A DNA stretch of 64,000 nt from an uncultured Spirochaetales bacterium. GTDB taxonomy: Bacteria; Spirochaetota; Spirochaetia; Sphaerochaetales; Sphaerochaetaceae. A program made the translations under genes and the position numbers. The notes under the pieces are model-generated. The model did no database searches and was not told the origin of the DNA. It saw nothing but the letters and a program-made list of their open reading frames with translations. Location of the stretch: positions 244,071-308,070 of the forward strand of contig CALXXN010000001.1 of the NCBI GenBank assembly GCA_944392695.1, read 5' to 3'. Numbering within the stretch: position 1 is the stretch's first letter; each line of letters opens with the position of its first letter. Of this stretch, positions 17,094-25,219 are shown one piece after another.

Positions 17094-17123
17094 AGGATAA
17101 GACCCACTTCAGAGACTTGTAAA
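17094..17123 (-). promoter_or_regulatory. Promoter of the PLP-enzyme operon
   Basis: Minus-strand TTTACA (17123-17118), 18 bases, TATCCT (17099-17094), about 30 bases before the chosen ATG. Same architecture as the promoters at 8638 and 13262. Confidence 0.65.
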
Positions 17124-17177
17124 GCATAAAATGAGAAAGAGCGCAAAAAAGAGATGAAAAATCTTGTTATCGCTGAA

Positions 17178-17741
17178 TCAGAGCCCCTGTACAGTGAGAA
17201 GTCCCTTTGATGTGCGCTTGATCAAACCCTTGCTGACAGCATAGGCCAGGGACTTGTTGAATAGCTGCTGCAGGTCGCTTCCTGACTTCGAGTAGCCAAG
17301 CTGGGCAAGGAAGCACCTGTAGAGCTCAGCCTTCTTCAAGCGTCCTCCATCCTCCTCCAGCGCGGCCTTGATCGCAGCCGCTCCTTCTGATGGAGGAATC
17401 TGATGGGAGAAGCGTATGTCCTTGGTCGATGGGCGGAAGAAGGGTGCCGCATGTCCTGATGCTGGATGGTAGACCTCGACACCTTCCTCTATTTCCAGCT
17501 GTCTGGAAAAGGAGTTGAGGACTTCATCGAAGTGGTCTTCCAGCCTCCAGCCGGCCCTGAAGAGCCCGAAGGAATTGAGGATCCGCTTCTGCAGGAGGGC
17601 CCTTGTGATGGGGCCTTCCACTTCAATGCATAACGCGATACGGCGTTTCATCTCATCATCATGGCCACCTGATTGGAGCTCCTCGCTTTTCAACGGAGTC
17701 GTCTCCAGGATGCAGGTCGTATAGTTCTTCTTCTCAGTCAT
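17178..17741 (-). CDS. Small protein with a DUF3320-like domain pair
   Basis: About 187 residues, cytoplasmic. Two stretches (CIEVEGPITRALLQKRILNS and later AALEEDGGRLKKAELYRCFL) resemble the 'EgPi....l..ri...fG..r.g..i' helical pattern of DUF3320. That domain is usually found at the C-terminus of large DUF4011/helicase-like proteins. Here it stands alone, so this is either a free-standing relative or a trimmed remnant. The ATG at 17741 is preferred because a promoter (TTGAAG, 17 bases, TAGTCT) ends about 14 bases upstream. A TTG at 17789 is possible but lies upstream of that promoter's start point. No Shine-Dalgarno is visible. Function unknown. Confidence 0.55.
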   Translation of the reverse strand: MTEKKNYTTCILETTPLKSEELQSGGHDDEMKRRIALCIEVEGPITRALLQKRILNSFGLFRAGWRLEDHFDEVLNSFSRQLEIEEGVEVYHPASGHAAPFFRPSTKDIRFSHQIPPSEGAAAIKAALEEDGGRLKKAELYRCFLAQLGYSKSGSDLQQLFNKSLAYAVSKGLIKRTSKGLLTVQGL

Positions 17742-17754
17742 GGCAGTTGAGTAA

Positions 17755-17796
17755 AGACTAGCACCACTTACACTTGCCTTCAAGGACAAAATGTCC
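17755..17796 (-). promoter_or_regulatory. Promoter and adjoining palindrome of the DUF3320-like gene
   Basis: Minus-strand TTGAAG (17783-17778), 17 bases, TAGTCT (17760-17755). Immediately upstream lies the palindrome GGACA-AAA-TGTCC (17784-17796), well placed for a repressor or activator. Confidence 0.5.
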
Positions 17797-17972
17797 GTCT
17801 TGTATCATTTTCATAGCATTATCGTTCCTGATGCATGAATGAACGGCATGATAGTGTTACGCTGGTTTCATGCACCCTGGTTTGATTGATTCCAGCATGT
17901 TGTTCACTTGTCCACTGATGTCCAGGAGTGGATACATGTACTCCTGCGGACAGGCTGATAAGCATAGGAAGT

Positions 17973-18014
17973 GCCAACTTGACTAATGGAAATCGGCCAA
18001 CTTGACCAATGGAA
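17973..18014 (+). repeat. Two direct repeats carrying the -35 of the second AAA ATPase gene
   Basis: GCCAACTTGACTAATGGAA (17973-17991) and GCCAACTTGACCAATGGAA (17996-18014) differ at one base and are spaced 23 bases apart start to start. The second copy contains the TTGACC -35 box. A protein bound to these repeats would compete with or contact RNA polymerase. Confidence 0.65.
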
Positions 18015-18030
18015 GAAATAAACTTATTCT
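18002..18030 (+). promoter_or_regulatory. Promoter of the second AAA/DUF4143 gene
   Basis: TTGACC (18002-18007), 17 bases, TATTCT (18025-18030). The expected transcript starts near 18037, which rules out the in-frame ATG at 18009 and supports the ATG at 18048. Confidence 0.7.
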
Positions 18031-18047
18031 GTAAAAGAGGTTATGTT

Positions 18048-19337
18048 ATGGGTAATGAGAGCGTCTATAAACCAAGAATTGCTGACAAACTTCTTACCAG
18101 GGAACTGGAGGGCATGGGTGCTGTATTAATCAAGGGACCGAAATGGTGTGGCAAGACCACTACTGCGGAACAGCATGCCAAGAGCATCATATATATAGAT
18201 AAACCAGAAGATGTTGATTACAACATCAGGGCTTCTGAAAGCAATCCTTCCCTCATCTTGGATGGTGATGTCCCACGCCTCATTGATGAGTGGCAGATTG
18301 CTCCGAAAATCTGGGATGCCGTCCGTTACACAGTGGATCGGCGAAAGAAGGATGGCCAGTTCATCTTGACAGGGTCTGCTGTGCCTTTGGATCGAGAGAA
18401 AACTGAAATCAAGCACTCTGGTACTGGACGTATAGCTCAGATCACCATGCGACCTATGAGCCTATGGGAGTCTGGAGATTCCAATGGCTCAGTGAGTCTT
18501 GGGGGGCTTTTCAAGGGGAACCTTGATATAGCAGGTGTCAGTAACAAGGATATAAATGACTTGGCATATCTTGTATGCCGTGGAGGATGGCCAAGGGCCA
18601 GTTTGCAGTCTCCTGAGGTGGCTTTGCGTCGTGCATTCGATTACTGTGATGCTATAACAGACGAGGATATCCACCGCGTAGATGATGTTTCACGTAGCTC
18701 TGAAAGAACCAAGGCCCTGATGCGTTCTTATGCCAGGTTCCAAGGTGCTCAAGTCCCTTTGACCCAGATTCGTAATGATATGTTGGCGAACGATAGTCCG
18801 ACATTGGATGAGCGTACAGTCTTCTCATACGTTGATGCTTTGAAGAAGCTTTTCGTCATTGAGGATATGAAGGCATGGAATCCAAATCTACGTTCCAAGA
18901 CTGCGATACGTACAAGTGACACCCGGTACTTTGTCGATCCCTCGATAGCCACGGCCTCGCTTGGTGTGGGACCTGAGGCTTTGCTCCACGACTTGAATAG
19001 TTTTGGACTTTTCTTTGAAACACTCTGCGTCAGGGATCTCCGAGTCTATGCCGATGCCATTGACGGTACTGTTTCCCATTACAGGGATAAGACAGGTCTT
19101 GAATGTGATGCGGTGATACATCTACGTGATGGTTCCTATGGCCTTGTCGAAGTCAAACTTGGGGGAGAGTCCCTCGTCAAAGAGGCGGTGAAGAACCTCA
19201 AGACACTCGCAGCCAGGATCGACACCGATAAGATGAAGAAGCCTTCCTTCCTGATGGTGTTGACAGGAACTGGACGCTTCGCCTTCAAGCGTGAGGATGG
19301 TGTCCTTGAGGTGCCTGTCTGCTGTCTGAAGGACTGA
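18048..19337 (+). CDS. AAA ATPase with DUF4143 domain (second of two)
   Basis: A 429-residue AAA_14/DUF4143 protein with Walker A IKGPKWCGKTTTA (near residues 30-38), a Walker-B-like LIDEWQIAP, and a C-terminal ECDAVIHL / LVEVKLGG pair recalling PD-(D/E)XK nucleases. GAGG lies 7 bases before the ATG. Its codons are visibly more A/T-rich than those of its neighbours, especially in the first third, which suggests acquisition by transfer. It has the repeat-bearing promoter described above and is transcribed alone. It shares domain order with the 10851 gene but belongs to a different DUF4143 subgroup. Function unknown. Confidence 0.9.
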   Translation: MGNESVYKPRIADKLLTRELEGMGAVLIKGPKWCGKTTTAEQHAKSIIYIDKPEDVDYNIRASESNPSLILDGDVPRLIDEWQIAPKIWDAVRYTVDRRKKDGQFILTGSAVPLDREKTEIKHSGTGRIAQITMRPMSLWESGDSNGSVSLGGLFKGNLDIAGVSNKDINDLAYLVCRGGWPRASLQSPEVALRRAFDYCDAITDEDIHRVDDVSRSSERTKALMRSYARFQGAQVPLTQIRNDMLANDSPTLDERTVFSYVDALKKLFVIEDMKAWNPNLRSKTAIRTSDTRYFVDPSIATASLGVGPEALLHDLNSFGLFFETLCVRDLRVYADAIDGTVSHYRDKTGLECDAVIHLRDGSYGLVEVKLGGESLVKEAVKNLKTLAARIDTDKMKKPSFLMVLTGTGRFAFKREDGVLEVPVCCLKD

Positions 19338-19389
19338 TGAGGTGAAATTCCTGCTGGCGGACAGGCCTTGGCCGTATTAATATTGGTGC

Positions 19390-20757
19390 ATGAGTTCATT
19401 GTTGATCCAGAACGGACTTCTTATCGACACAGAGTGGAAGAGGCGTGCTGACATACTCGTGCGCGGCTCGAAGATCGTGCGCATCGCGGCGCACATAGAC
19501 CCGGCGTCCATCACAGACAATGTGACTGTGATCCATGCCGACGGGCTCCTGGTCCTGCCAGGTGTGATTGATGCCCACACGCATTACAAGCTTGTCAGCC
19601 GTGGTACTGTCACCTGCGATGGCTTCAAGGAAGGCAGCAAGGCGGCAAGCCATGGTGGTGTGACGACCGTCATCGACTTCGCAGATGATGACAAGGTCTC
19701 GCTTGTGGGCAGCCTGCGCTCAAGGATAAACGACATGGGGGCCGGCATGGGCATTGACTTCGCCCTCCACCAGGGAGTCTACGCTTTCCGCCCAGGGCTC
19801 AAGGATGAGCTGGCTTCGATCAAGGCCATGGGCTGCCGTGCCATAAAGCTCTTCACCACCTACAAGGATGTGGGCTACCTGATTGAACGCCGCGAGGAGC
19901 TCCTGGAGATCTTCCGCATGTGCGGGGACTTGGGCCTCATGGTCTGCATCCACTGTGAGGATGATGAGGTGATCGCCCGTACGGCCGCCTCCTACAAGGG
20001 CTCCTACGCTCCTTGCGACCACCCTGTCCTCCGCCCTGCCGAGGCAGAGGCGGCTGCGATCCGCCGCATGGGCGGCATCGCGCTTGAGGCGGGCATACCA
20101 CTCTACATCGTCCATCTTTCCAGCGAGGAAGGCCTGATGGCTGTCAGGGAGCTGCGTGAGCGTGGGCTGGAGTTGATCGTCGAGACGACGCCACATTACC
20201 TCTTCCTCGACAGGAGCAGGCTGGAAGGCCCTGATGCGCCACTTTACGTCATGACACCGCCACTGCGTGAGCCCAAGGACAATGAGGCCTTGCAGGAGGC
20301 CCTGTGCAATGGCGAGATCCAGGTCGTCGCGACAGACCACTGCGCCTTCACCCGTGCCCAGAAGCTTGAGAGCCAGGACTGCAGGACGATCTATCCCGGC
20401 ATCCCGGGCAGCGAGGAGCTCCTGCCATTGGTCCACAACCTTGTCGCCAATGGTGCTAGGTTGACGTTGAACGAGATGGTCAATGTGCTTTCCACAGGCC
20501 CTGCCAGGTACTTCGGCCTCTATCCGGAGAAGGGGGCGCTCAAGGTCGGCTCTGATGCCGACATCGTGCTCTTCAACCCTGACATCGCCTGGACGTTGAC
20601 AGCCAGTGAGATGCATAGCGAGTGCGGTTACACGCCTTACGAGGGCACAAATGTGATCGGACGCGTCATGATGACCTACCTGCGCGGGCGTCTTGTCATG
20701 GGCGGTGGCATGTATCTTGGCATCTCAGGTGACGGACGCTTTGTGAAGGCACATTGA
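19390..20757 (+). CDS. Dihydropyrimidinase / D-hydantoinase
   Basis: A 455-residue amidohydrolase that opens cyclic ureides such as dihydrouracil or hydantoins. All dinuclear-metal ligands are present at the expected spacing: H63 and H65 (DAHTH), the carboxylated-lysine candidate K153 (AIKLF), H188 (CIHCEDD), H242 (IVHLSS) and D316 (VATDHCAF). Allantoinases share this fold, but PGIPGSEELLPL favours the hydantoinase group. No Shine-Dalgarno precedes the ATG, so it may be translated from a very short leader. It heads an operon in which the next four genes overlap or nearly touch. Linkage to a cytidine deaminase domain supports a pyrimidine-salvage or catabolic role. Confidence 0.88.
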   Translation: MSSLLIQNGLLIDTEWKRRADILVRGSKIVRIAAHIDPASITDNVTVIHADGLLVLPGVIDAHTHYKLVSRGTVTCDGFKEGSKAASHGGVTTVIDFADDDKVSLVGSLRSRINDMGAGMGIDFALHQGVYAFRPGLKDELASIKAMGCRAIKLFTTYKDVGYLIERREELLEIFRMCGDLGLMVCIHCEDDEVIARTAASYKGSYAPCDHPVLRPAEAEAAAIRRMGGIALEAGIPLYIVHLSSEEGLMAVRELRERGLELIVETTPHYLFLDRSRLEGPDAPLYVMTPPLREPKDNEALQEALCNGEIQVVATDHCAFTRAQKLESQDCRTIYPGIPGSEELLPLVHNLVANGARLTLNEMVNVLSTGPARYFGLYPEKGALKVGSDADIVLFNPDIAWTLTASEMHSECGYTPYEGTNVIGRVMMTYLRGRLVMGGGMYLGISGDGRFVKAH

Positions 20758-21890
20758 TGGACAAGGCCTTCCTCTTCGACATGGATGGCGTGCTGATTGA
20801 CAGCGAACCTGTCTCGATCCGCACAGCCATTGATTACTTCGCCACGAAGGGCCTCAGACTGGTCCCTTCCGACTTCGAGGGACATCTCGGAGCAGGGGAG
20901 GAGGCCTTCTTCCGAGGCCCTGCCGCCGCCAAGGGCTGGGATGTGGACCTGGCTGAGGCTTCTGCCTGTTTCAGGGACCACTACGGTTCCATGCTTGCCC
21001 GGATACGGATTCCCGGGACAGCTGCCAAGGTGGTCCGCCACCTCAGGGGGCTTGGCTTCAAGACAGCGCTCTGCTCATCGGCTCCACGCTGGAAGGTCGA
21101 CCTGAACATCCAGGCCATAGGCTTGGAGGAGCGTGACTTCGACCTCATCCTCTCAGGCGCTGATGTGGAGAGGAACAAGCCTGATGGTGATATCTACCGC
21201 AAGGCGGCGGGCGGACTTGGGCTTTGCAGTGCTGATTGCATAGTCGTCGAGGACAGCTTGAATGGAATCGCTGCTGGTCTTGATGCTGGTATGAGGGTGC
21301 TTGCTGTCGCATCAAGTCATGATGTGGCAACCTTGGCCAGGGCTGGAGCCACTTGGACGGTGAGTGATGTGGGCTACCTGCTGAACAAGGATGGAGATGT
21401 GATCATGGATATGTTCAATGAAGGACGTGGACGGCGCGAGAGGTACGGCGCCAACTGGATCCGGATCCCTGATGACCTGGAGAAGACCCCTGTCGATGAC
21501 ATGCTGGAGGCTGCCAAGGCCACACGCCTCAAGGCTTATACTCCTTATTCTCATTTCAAGGTCGGGGCCTGTGTGCGCTCAGCAGCGACAGGCAGGGCCT
21601 ACACAGGATGCAATGTCGAGAACTCATCCTACGGTGCGACTGTCTGCGCTGAGCGCAATGCCATACTACATGCCATAGCCGAGGAGGGTGTGATTGGAAT
21701 CGACTGCCTTGTCGTCGTCAGCGATGACGCTCCTCCCGCTCCTCCCTGTGCGCTCTGCCTCCAGGTCCTGGCGGAGTTTACATCGCCTGATGCCTTGGTT
21801 ATACTGGCCTCTATTGATGGGAAGCGAGTGGAGACTAGCTTCAAGGCGCTGCTTCCAAATCCTTTCATCTTCCCGTCCCAGAGAACGTGA
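20757..21890 (+). CDS. HAD phosphatase - cytidine deaminase fusion
   Basis: A 377-residue two-domain enzyme. Residues 1-215 are a HAD hydrolase of the beta-phosphoglucomutase-like class (FDMDGVLIDSEP with D8 and D10, CSS at 106-108, K141, VVEDS at 163-167). Residues 245-370 are a cytidine deaminase: TPYSHFKVGA, GCNVENSSYG, catalytic C297-A-E299, and zinc cysteines C331 and C334 in PCALC. A natural reading is removal of phosphate from a pyrimidine nucleotide followed by deamination of the nucleoside. The HAD substrate cannot be read from sequence, however, and could be a sugar phosphate. The ATG overlaps the hydantoinase stop (TGATG). The linker at 210-245 is unassigned. Confidence 0.88.
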   Translation: MDKAFLFDMDGVLIDSEPVSIRTAIDYFATKGLRLVPSDFEGHLGAGEEAFFRGPAAAKGWDVDLAEASACFRDHYGSMLARIRIPGTAAKVVRHLRGLGFKTALCSSAPRWKVDLNIQAIGLEERDFDLILSGADVERNKPDGDIYRKAAGGLGLCSADCIVVEDSLNGIAAGLDAGMRVLAVASSHDVATLARAGATWTVSDVGYLLNKDGDVIMDMFNEGRGRRERYGANWIRIPDDLEKTPVDDMLEAAKATRLKAYTPYSHFKVGACVRSAATGRAYTGCNVENSSYGATVCAERNAILHAIAEEGVIGIDCLVVVSDDAPPAPPCALCLQVLAEFTSPDALVILASIDGKRVETSFKALLPNPFIFPSQRT

Positions 21891-23167
21891 GAGAACGACA
21901 CCTTCCCCTCATAGCCATACTACTTGCGCTGCTCCTCCTGGCCTCTTGTTCTACGACGAAGCCCTTCACTGAAGGTGTCACCGCGGACCCAACACTGACA
22001 CTGGAGGAGAAGTATGAAGCCATAAGGGCCAAGGAGGTGCACCTTCCATGGCCCGAGGCCTACTTCGAGGCCGATGCCTTCCTCGAACGATATATCGAAC
22101 TTATAAACAGCGCAGAGGACCATATATTGATCTCCACCTTCATGGGCACCGCCTGTGAAGGCCTCGAGGAACTCTACCAGGCGATCGCCGACAAGGCACG
22201 TGAGGGTGTCGATGTCTACTTCGTCATGGACGGGATCTCCAGCTATGACATGACGGCCAGCGCCCAGCACATGTTCCCTCTCTACTTCCTGAGGGAGAGC
22301 GGGGTGCACCTGATCGAGTACAACCCACTCAGCTTCTTCAGCCTGATCAATCCATCAACGCTGATCCTGCGGGACCACCGCAAGCTGGTCGTGGTCGATG
22401 GCCGCTGGTGCGCCATCGGTGGCATGAACATGAACTATATCTCGCTCGGGGCCGATGATGTCGACCTACAGCGTGACAGCATGTATGTATTCGATTCGCC
22501 ATCCCTTGCCTCGGCGCTGACTGACACCTTCGTCACGATCTGGAACGAGGCGAGTGTGGAGAAGGTCGGCAGGGAACGTTTCAAGGCATCCGCCGAGGGG
22601 GCTGAGCCCATCATGCGTGGCTGGCTCTTCAACCAGGGTCCAGGCAGTGATGACTCGATGAGTGAGATGTTCTCAGCTCTCTTCTCATCCGCCAAGGAGG
22701 AGATCGTCCTCCTGCCTTACCTGGCCTTTTTCGATGACAGGATGTATGAGAGCCTGGCTGCAGCCCAGGAGAGGGGTGTCAAGGTCCGCATACTCGTACC
22801 AATAGATTCGCGTGATTATGTCCAGGCCTCGCTGTTCTACGACTACCACCGCCTTGTCGAGGCGGGCTTCGAGGTCTGGATGGAGTTCACAGGCGAGGAG
22901 ACGGGCAAGCCCCTGCTTCACCAGAAGCTTGCCGTGGTCGACGGGCAGTGGACGGTCATTGGTTCGTCCAACCTCAATTTCCGCTCAATGGGCCTGTCCC
23001 ATGAGATCGCACTGGTCCTGGACAACGGACCCTTCGCCCAGTTCTCGCTTGAGCAGGCCGCCGGCCTCCAGTCATCGATGGAGCGGCTTGACCTTGAGAC
23101 CGCCTTGGCGCTGAAGGAGGAGAAGGGCAATGTCTTCAGCTACCTCTTCTCCTATTACGGGGGGTGA
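21887..23167 (+). CDS. Phospholipase D-like lipoprotein (cardiolipin synthase-like)
   Basis: A 426-residue protein with a signal peptide and lipobox LLAS-C21, so it is envelope-anchored. It has two complete HKD motifs: H164-x-K166-x4-D171 (DHRKLVVVDGRW) and H346-x-K348-x4-D353 (LHQKLAVVDGQW), each followed by the usual G(G/S)-x-N. Such proteins transfer or hydrolyse phosphatidyl groups; cardiolipin synthesis outside the cytoplasmic membrane or nuclease activity are both possible. Translation starts at a GTG inside the upstream stop (GTGA), so it is coupled to the HAD-deaminase fusion. Its place in a nucleobase operon is unexplained. Confidence 0.85.
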   Translation: MRERHLPLIAILLALLLLASCSTTKPFTEGVTADPTLTLEEKYEAIRAKEVHLPWPEAYFEADAFLERYIELINSAEDHILISTFMGTACEGLEELYQAIADKAREGVDVYFVMDGISSYDMTASAQHMFPLYFLRESGVHLIEYNPLSFFSLINPSTLILRDHRKLVVVDGRWCAIGGMNMNYISLGADDVDLQRDSMYVFDSPSLASALTDTFVTIWNEASVEKVGRERFKASAEGAEPIMRGWLFNQGPGSDDSMSEMFSALFSSAKEEIVLLPYLAFFDDRMYESLAAAQERGVKVRILVPIDSRDYVQASLFYDYHRLVEAGFEVWMEFTGEETGKPLLHQKLAVVDGQWTVIGSSNLNFRSMGLSHEIALVLDNGPFAQFSLEQAAGLQSSMERLDLETALALKEEKGNVFSYLFSYYGG

Positions 23168-23169
23168 TC

Positions 23170-23667
23170 ATGAAGAAGATAACGCTTGTCTCCGTCCTCC
23201 TTGCCTGCTGTACATTGCTGCCTCTTGGTGCCGCCTCCTTCGGCTGGTCCTATACGATGGAGGGGTGGTCAGGTTACAACGAATCCTCCTCGTCGCGTGC
23301 GTTATTCGCTTTCGACCTGACACCATCACGCCATCTGGTTGTCGAAGCAGGTGCCGGTGTGGGCTTCCACTCGGGGAGCCTGGTCTTCACAGGACTCAAT
23401 GCAGACCTGTCGTTCAGTACTTTCAGGCTTTATTATCATCCCTTCGATTTCATGTTCACCAACCCTGTCATCTGGTCCCCCCGGATCAGCGTTGGTGTTG
23501 TCTGGGACAGTGGCTGGAAAACTGCCTGGCGCTTTGGACTCTCATTACTCGACTTCCAGGATGTGCATTTCAGCTACAGCTTCCTGCGGCCCTTCGTGAA
23601 CTTCGACTTTGATTTCGACTACGTGGGCTGGGGCATCGACCTCTTCCGCGTGACCTATTTCCTCTAG
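23170..23667 (+). CDS. Exported beta-rich hypothetical protein
   Basis: A 165-residue protein with a signal peptide (MKKITLVSVLLACCTLLPLG). The mature part is built of short alternating hydrophobic/aromatic strands (YTMEGWSGY, FRLYYHPFDFM, FDFDFDYVGWGIDL), which looks like a small outer-membrane barrel or an envelope beta-protein. The ATG at 23170 has a G-rich GGGGGG site 6-7 bases upstream. The GTG six bases earlier is possible but overlaps the preceding stop. It lies between the PLD lipoprotein and a similar exported protein, and the three probably act together in the envelope. No family recognised. Confidence 0.7.
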   Translation: MKKITLVSVLLACCTLLPLGAASFGWSYTMEGWSGYNESSSSRALFAFDLTPSRHLVVEAGAGVGFHSGSLVFTGLNADLSFSTFRLYYHPFDFMFTNPVIWSPRISVGVVWDSGWKTAWRFGLSLLDFQDVHFSYSFLRPFVNFDFDFDYVGWGIDLFRVTYFL

Positions 23668-23676
23668 GAGGCCAGT

Positions 23677-24210
23677 ATGAAGCGTATCGTCCTCCTCATC
23701 CTGCTCACGCTCCTCTTGTGCACCCCCTTGGCCGCCGACATGCATGATGTCTCGATCAGCTTCGGCCATCAGGCAGGCCTTCCGAACCCAGATGGGCTCG
23801 ACTTGTCACTGGGTGTCAATGTAGGCCTTTCCCGTCACAGCGAGATGTCTCTCTGGGGCGAGGGGCAGCTGACGCCAGGTTTCATGCAGGACGGGGCCCT
23901 TGGCCTATCGTTCAGCTACTACTTCCTGGGAGACAGGAACACGGGCACCTATGTGCCTGGCTCCGCGATCAACATGGCCATCAATGCTGGCATGATGTTC
24001 ACCATGCACAATCCTTGGGATATCTTCATCCCGACGACCTTCTATGTATCGCTGACGCCTGTGACGCTGGGCAGTCCCGTGCTTGGCCACAGGGAGCGTT
24101 TCATGGAAGCAGGCCTGAGCTACAACTGGGCACAGAATCGCTTCGGCTTCTTCTTCTCCTTCCTGAGGATCGACTGGTACGTCAGAGGATCCTGGAGGGA
24201 CTTCACTTAA
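23677..24210 (+). CDS. Exported beta-rich hypothetical protein, likely related to its neighbour
   Basis: A 177-residue protein with a strong signal peptide (MKRIVLLILLTLLLCTPLAA). It has an alternating beta-strand pattern ending in a WYVRGSWRDFT tail rich in aromatics, as in small outer-membrane barrels. AGGAGG lies 7 bases before the ATG. It ends the hydantoinase operon, and I see only a weak hairpin after it. Size, signal peptide and strand pattern match the preceding gene, but direct sequence similarity is slight. Function unknown. Confidence 0.7.
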   Translation: MKRIVLLILLTLLLCTPLAADMHDVSISFGHQAGLPNPDGLDLSLGVNVGLSRHSEMSLWGEGQLTPGFMQDGALGLSFSYYFLGDRNTGTYVPGSAINMAINAGMMFTMHNPWDIFIPTTFYVSLTPVTLGSPVLGHRERFMEAGLSYNWAQNRFGFFFSFLRIDWYVRGSWRDFT

Positions 24211-24269
24211 TGGAATCTGATGAAAGAGACCCTCTCTTCTGCATTTTACATCAAAGAGCCATTTTCAGT

Positions 24270-24299
24270 TTGACGATCAGCTAAAAGGGGGTGGATACT
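24270..24299 (+). promoter_or_regulatory. Promoter of serA-serC-lrp
   Basis: TTGACG (24270-24275), 18 bases, GATACT (24294-24299), followed by AAGGAGG 8 bases before the serA start. Confidence 0.6.
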
Positions 24300-24331
24300 G
24301 TCCTTGAACTAGGATTCAAGGAGGTCCAGCC

Positions 24332-25219
24332 ATGCTGATCCTGATTTGTGATGCATTCGACAAGAGCCTTCCAGACAAGCTCTCTGTTTTTGGAACAGTC
24401 ACTGATGACATGTCGCGCCTTGCTGAGGCACAGGTCCTGCTCGTCAGGTCCAAGACTAAGTGCACCAAGGACTTCATCGACCAGGCTCCTGCTTGCCGCC
24501 TGATCATCCGTGGTGGTGTCGGCATGGACAACATAGACCGCGCCTATTGCAAGGAGAAGGGCATCAAGGCGGTCAACACGCCACGCTCCTCAGCCATCGC
24601 CGTAGCAGAGCTGGCCTTCGCGTTGATGATTTCAACAGCCAGCAAGATCTGTTTCTATGATAATGACATGAAGGCTGGTGGCTGGGCCAAGAAGACCAAG
24701 CGCAGCGAGCTTTCCGGCAAGCGCCTGGCCTTGCTGGGGTATGGGAACATACCGCGTGAGCTCTCAAAACGGGCCAGGGTCTTCGGCATGGATGTCGTCG
24801 CCTACGACCCATACGTGAAGGAAGCTGATGTCCCTCTCTGCCCGACGCTTGAGGAAGCGGTCGCAGATGCCGACTACATTTCAATGCATCTTCCATACAC
24901 AGAGGAGACGGACAAGATCATGAACGCCTCCTTGATAGCCGCCATGAGGAAGGCCCCTGTCATTGTCAACACAGGACGTGGCAAGACTGTCGACGAGGCC
25001 GCCGTGGCCAAGGCCCTGGAGGAGGGTGCCATCTCCTGGTACTGCTCTGATGTCTACTCGAGCGAACCACCAGAGGGCTCGAACCCTCTGCTTTCAGCGA
25101 AGAACGTCACACTGACACCTCATGTCGGTGCCAACAGCAACGAGAACCTGCTCAGGATAGGGCAGGAGGTCTACGATACGATTGACGGCTTGGTCAAGGA
25201 GGGTTTTTTCAATGCGTAA
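24332..25219 (+). CDS. serA: D-3-phosphoglycerate dehydrogenase, short form
   Basis: A 295-residue 2-hydroxyacid dehydrogenase that oxidises 3-phosphoglycerate, the first step of serine synthesis. Catalytic residues are in place: R216 (NTGRG), E245 (SSEPPEG) and H264 (LTPHVGA). D159 (VAYDP) fits NAD binding. The Rossmann loop reads GYGNIP, with Pro where the third Gly of GxGxxG normally lies. There is no ACT or other regulatory domain, so it belongs to the short, unregulated class. A good Shine-Dalgarno and promoter precede it. serC overlaps its end by 8 bases, confirming the pathway assignment. Confidence 0.88.
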   Translation: MLILICDAFDKSLPDKLSVFGTVTDDMSRLAEAQVLLVRSKTKCTKDFIDQAPACRLIIRGGVGMDNIDRAYCKEKGIKAVNTPRSSAIAVAELAFALMISTASKICFYDNDMKAGGWAKKTKRSELSGKRLALLGYGNIPRELSKRARVFGMDVVAYDPYVKEADVPLCPTLEEAVADADYISMHLPYTEETDKIMNASLIAAMRKAPVIVNTGRGKTVDEAAVAKALEEGAISWYCSDVYSSEPPEGSNPLLSAKNVTLTPHVGANSNENLLRIGQEVYDTIDGLVKEGFFNA

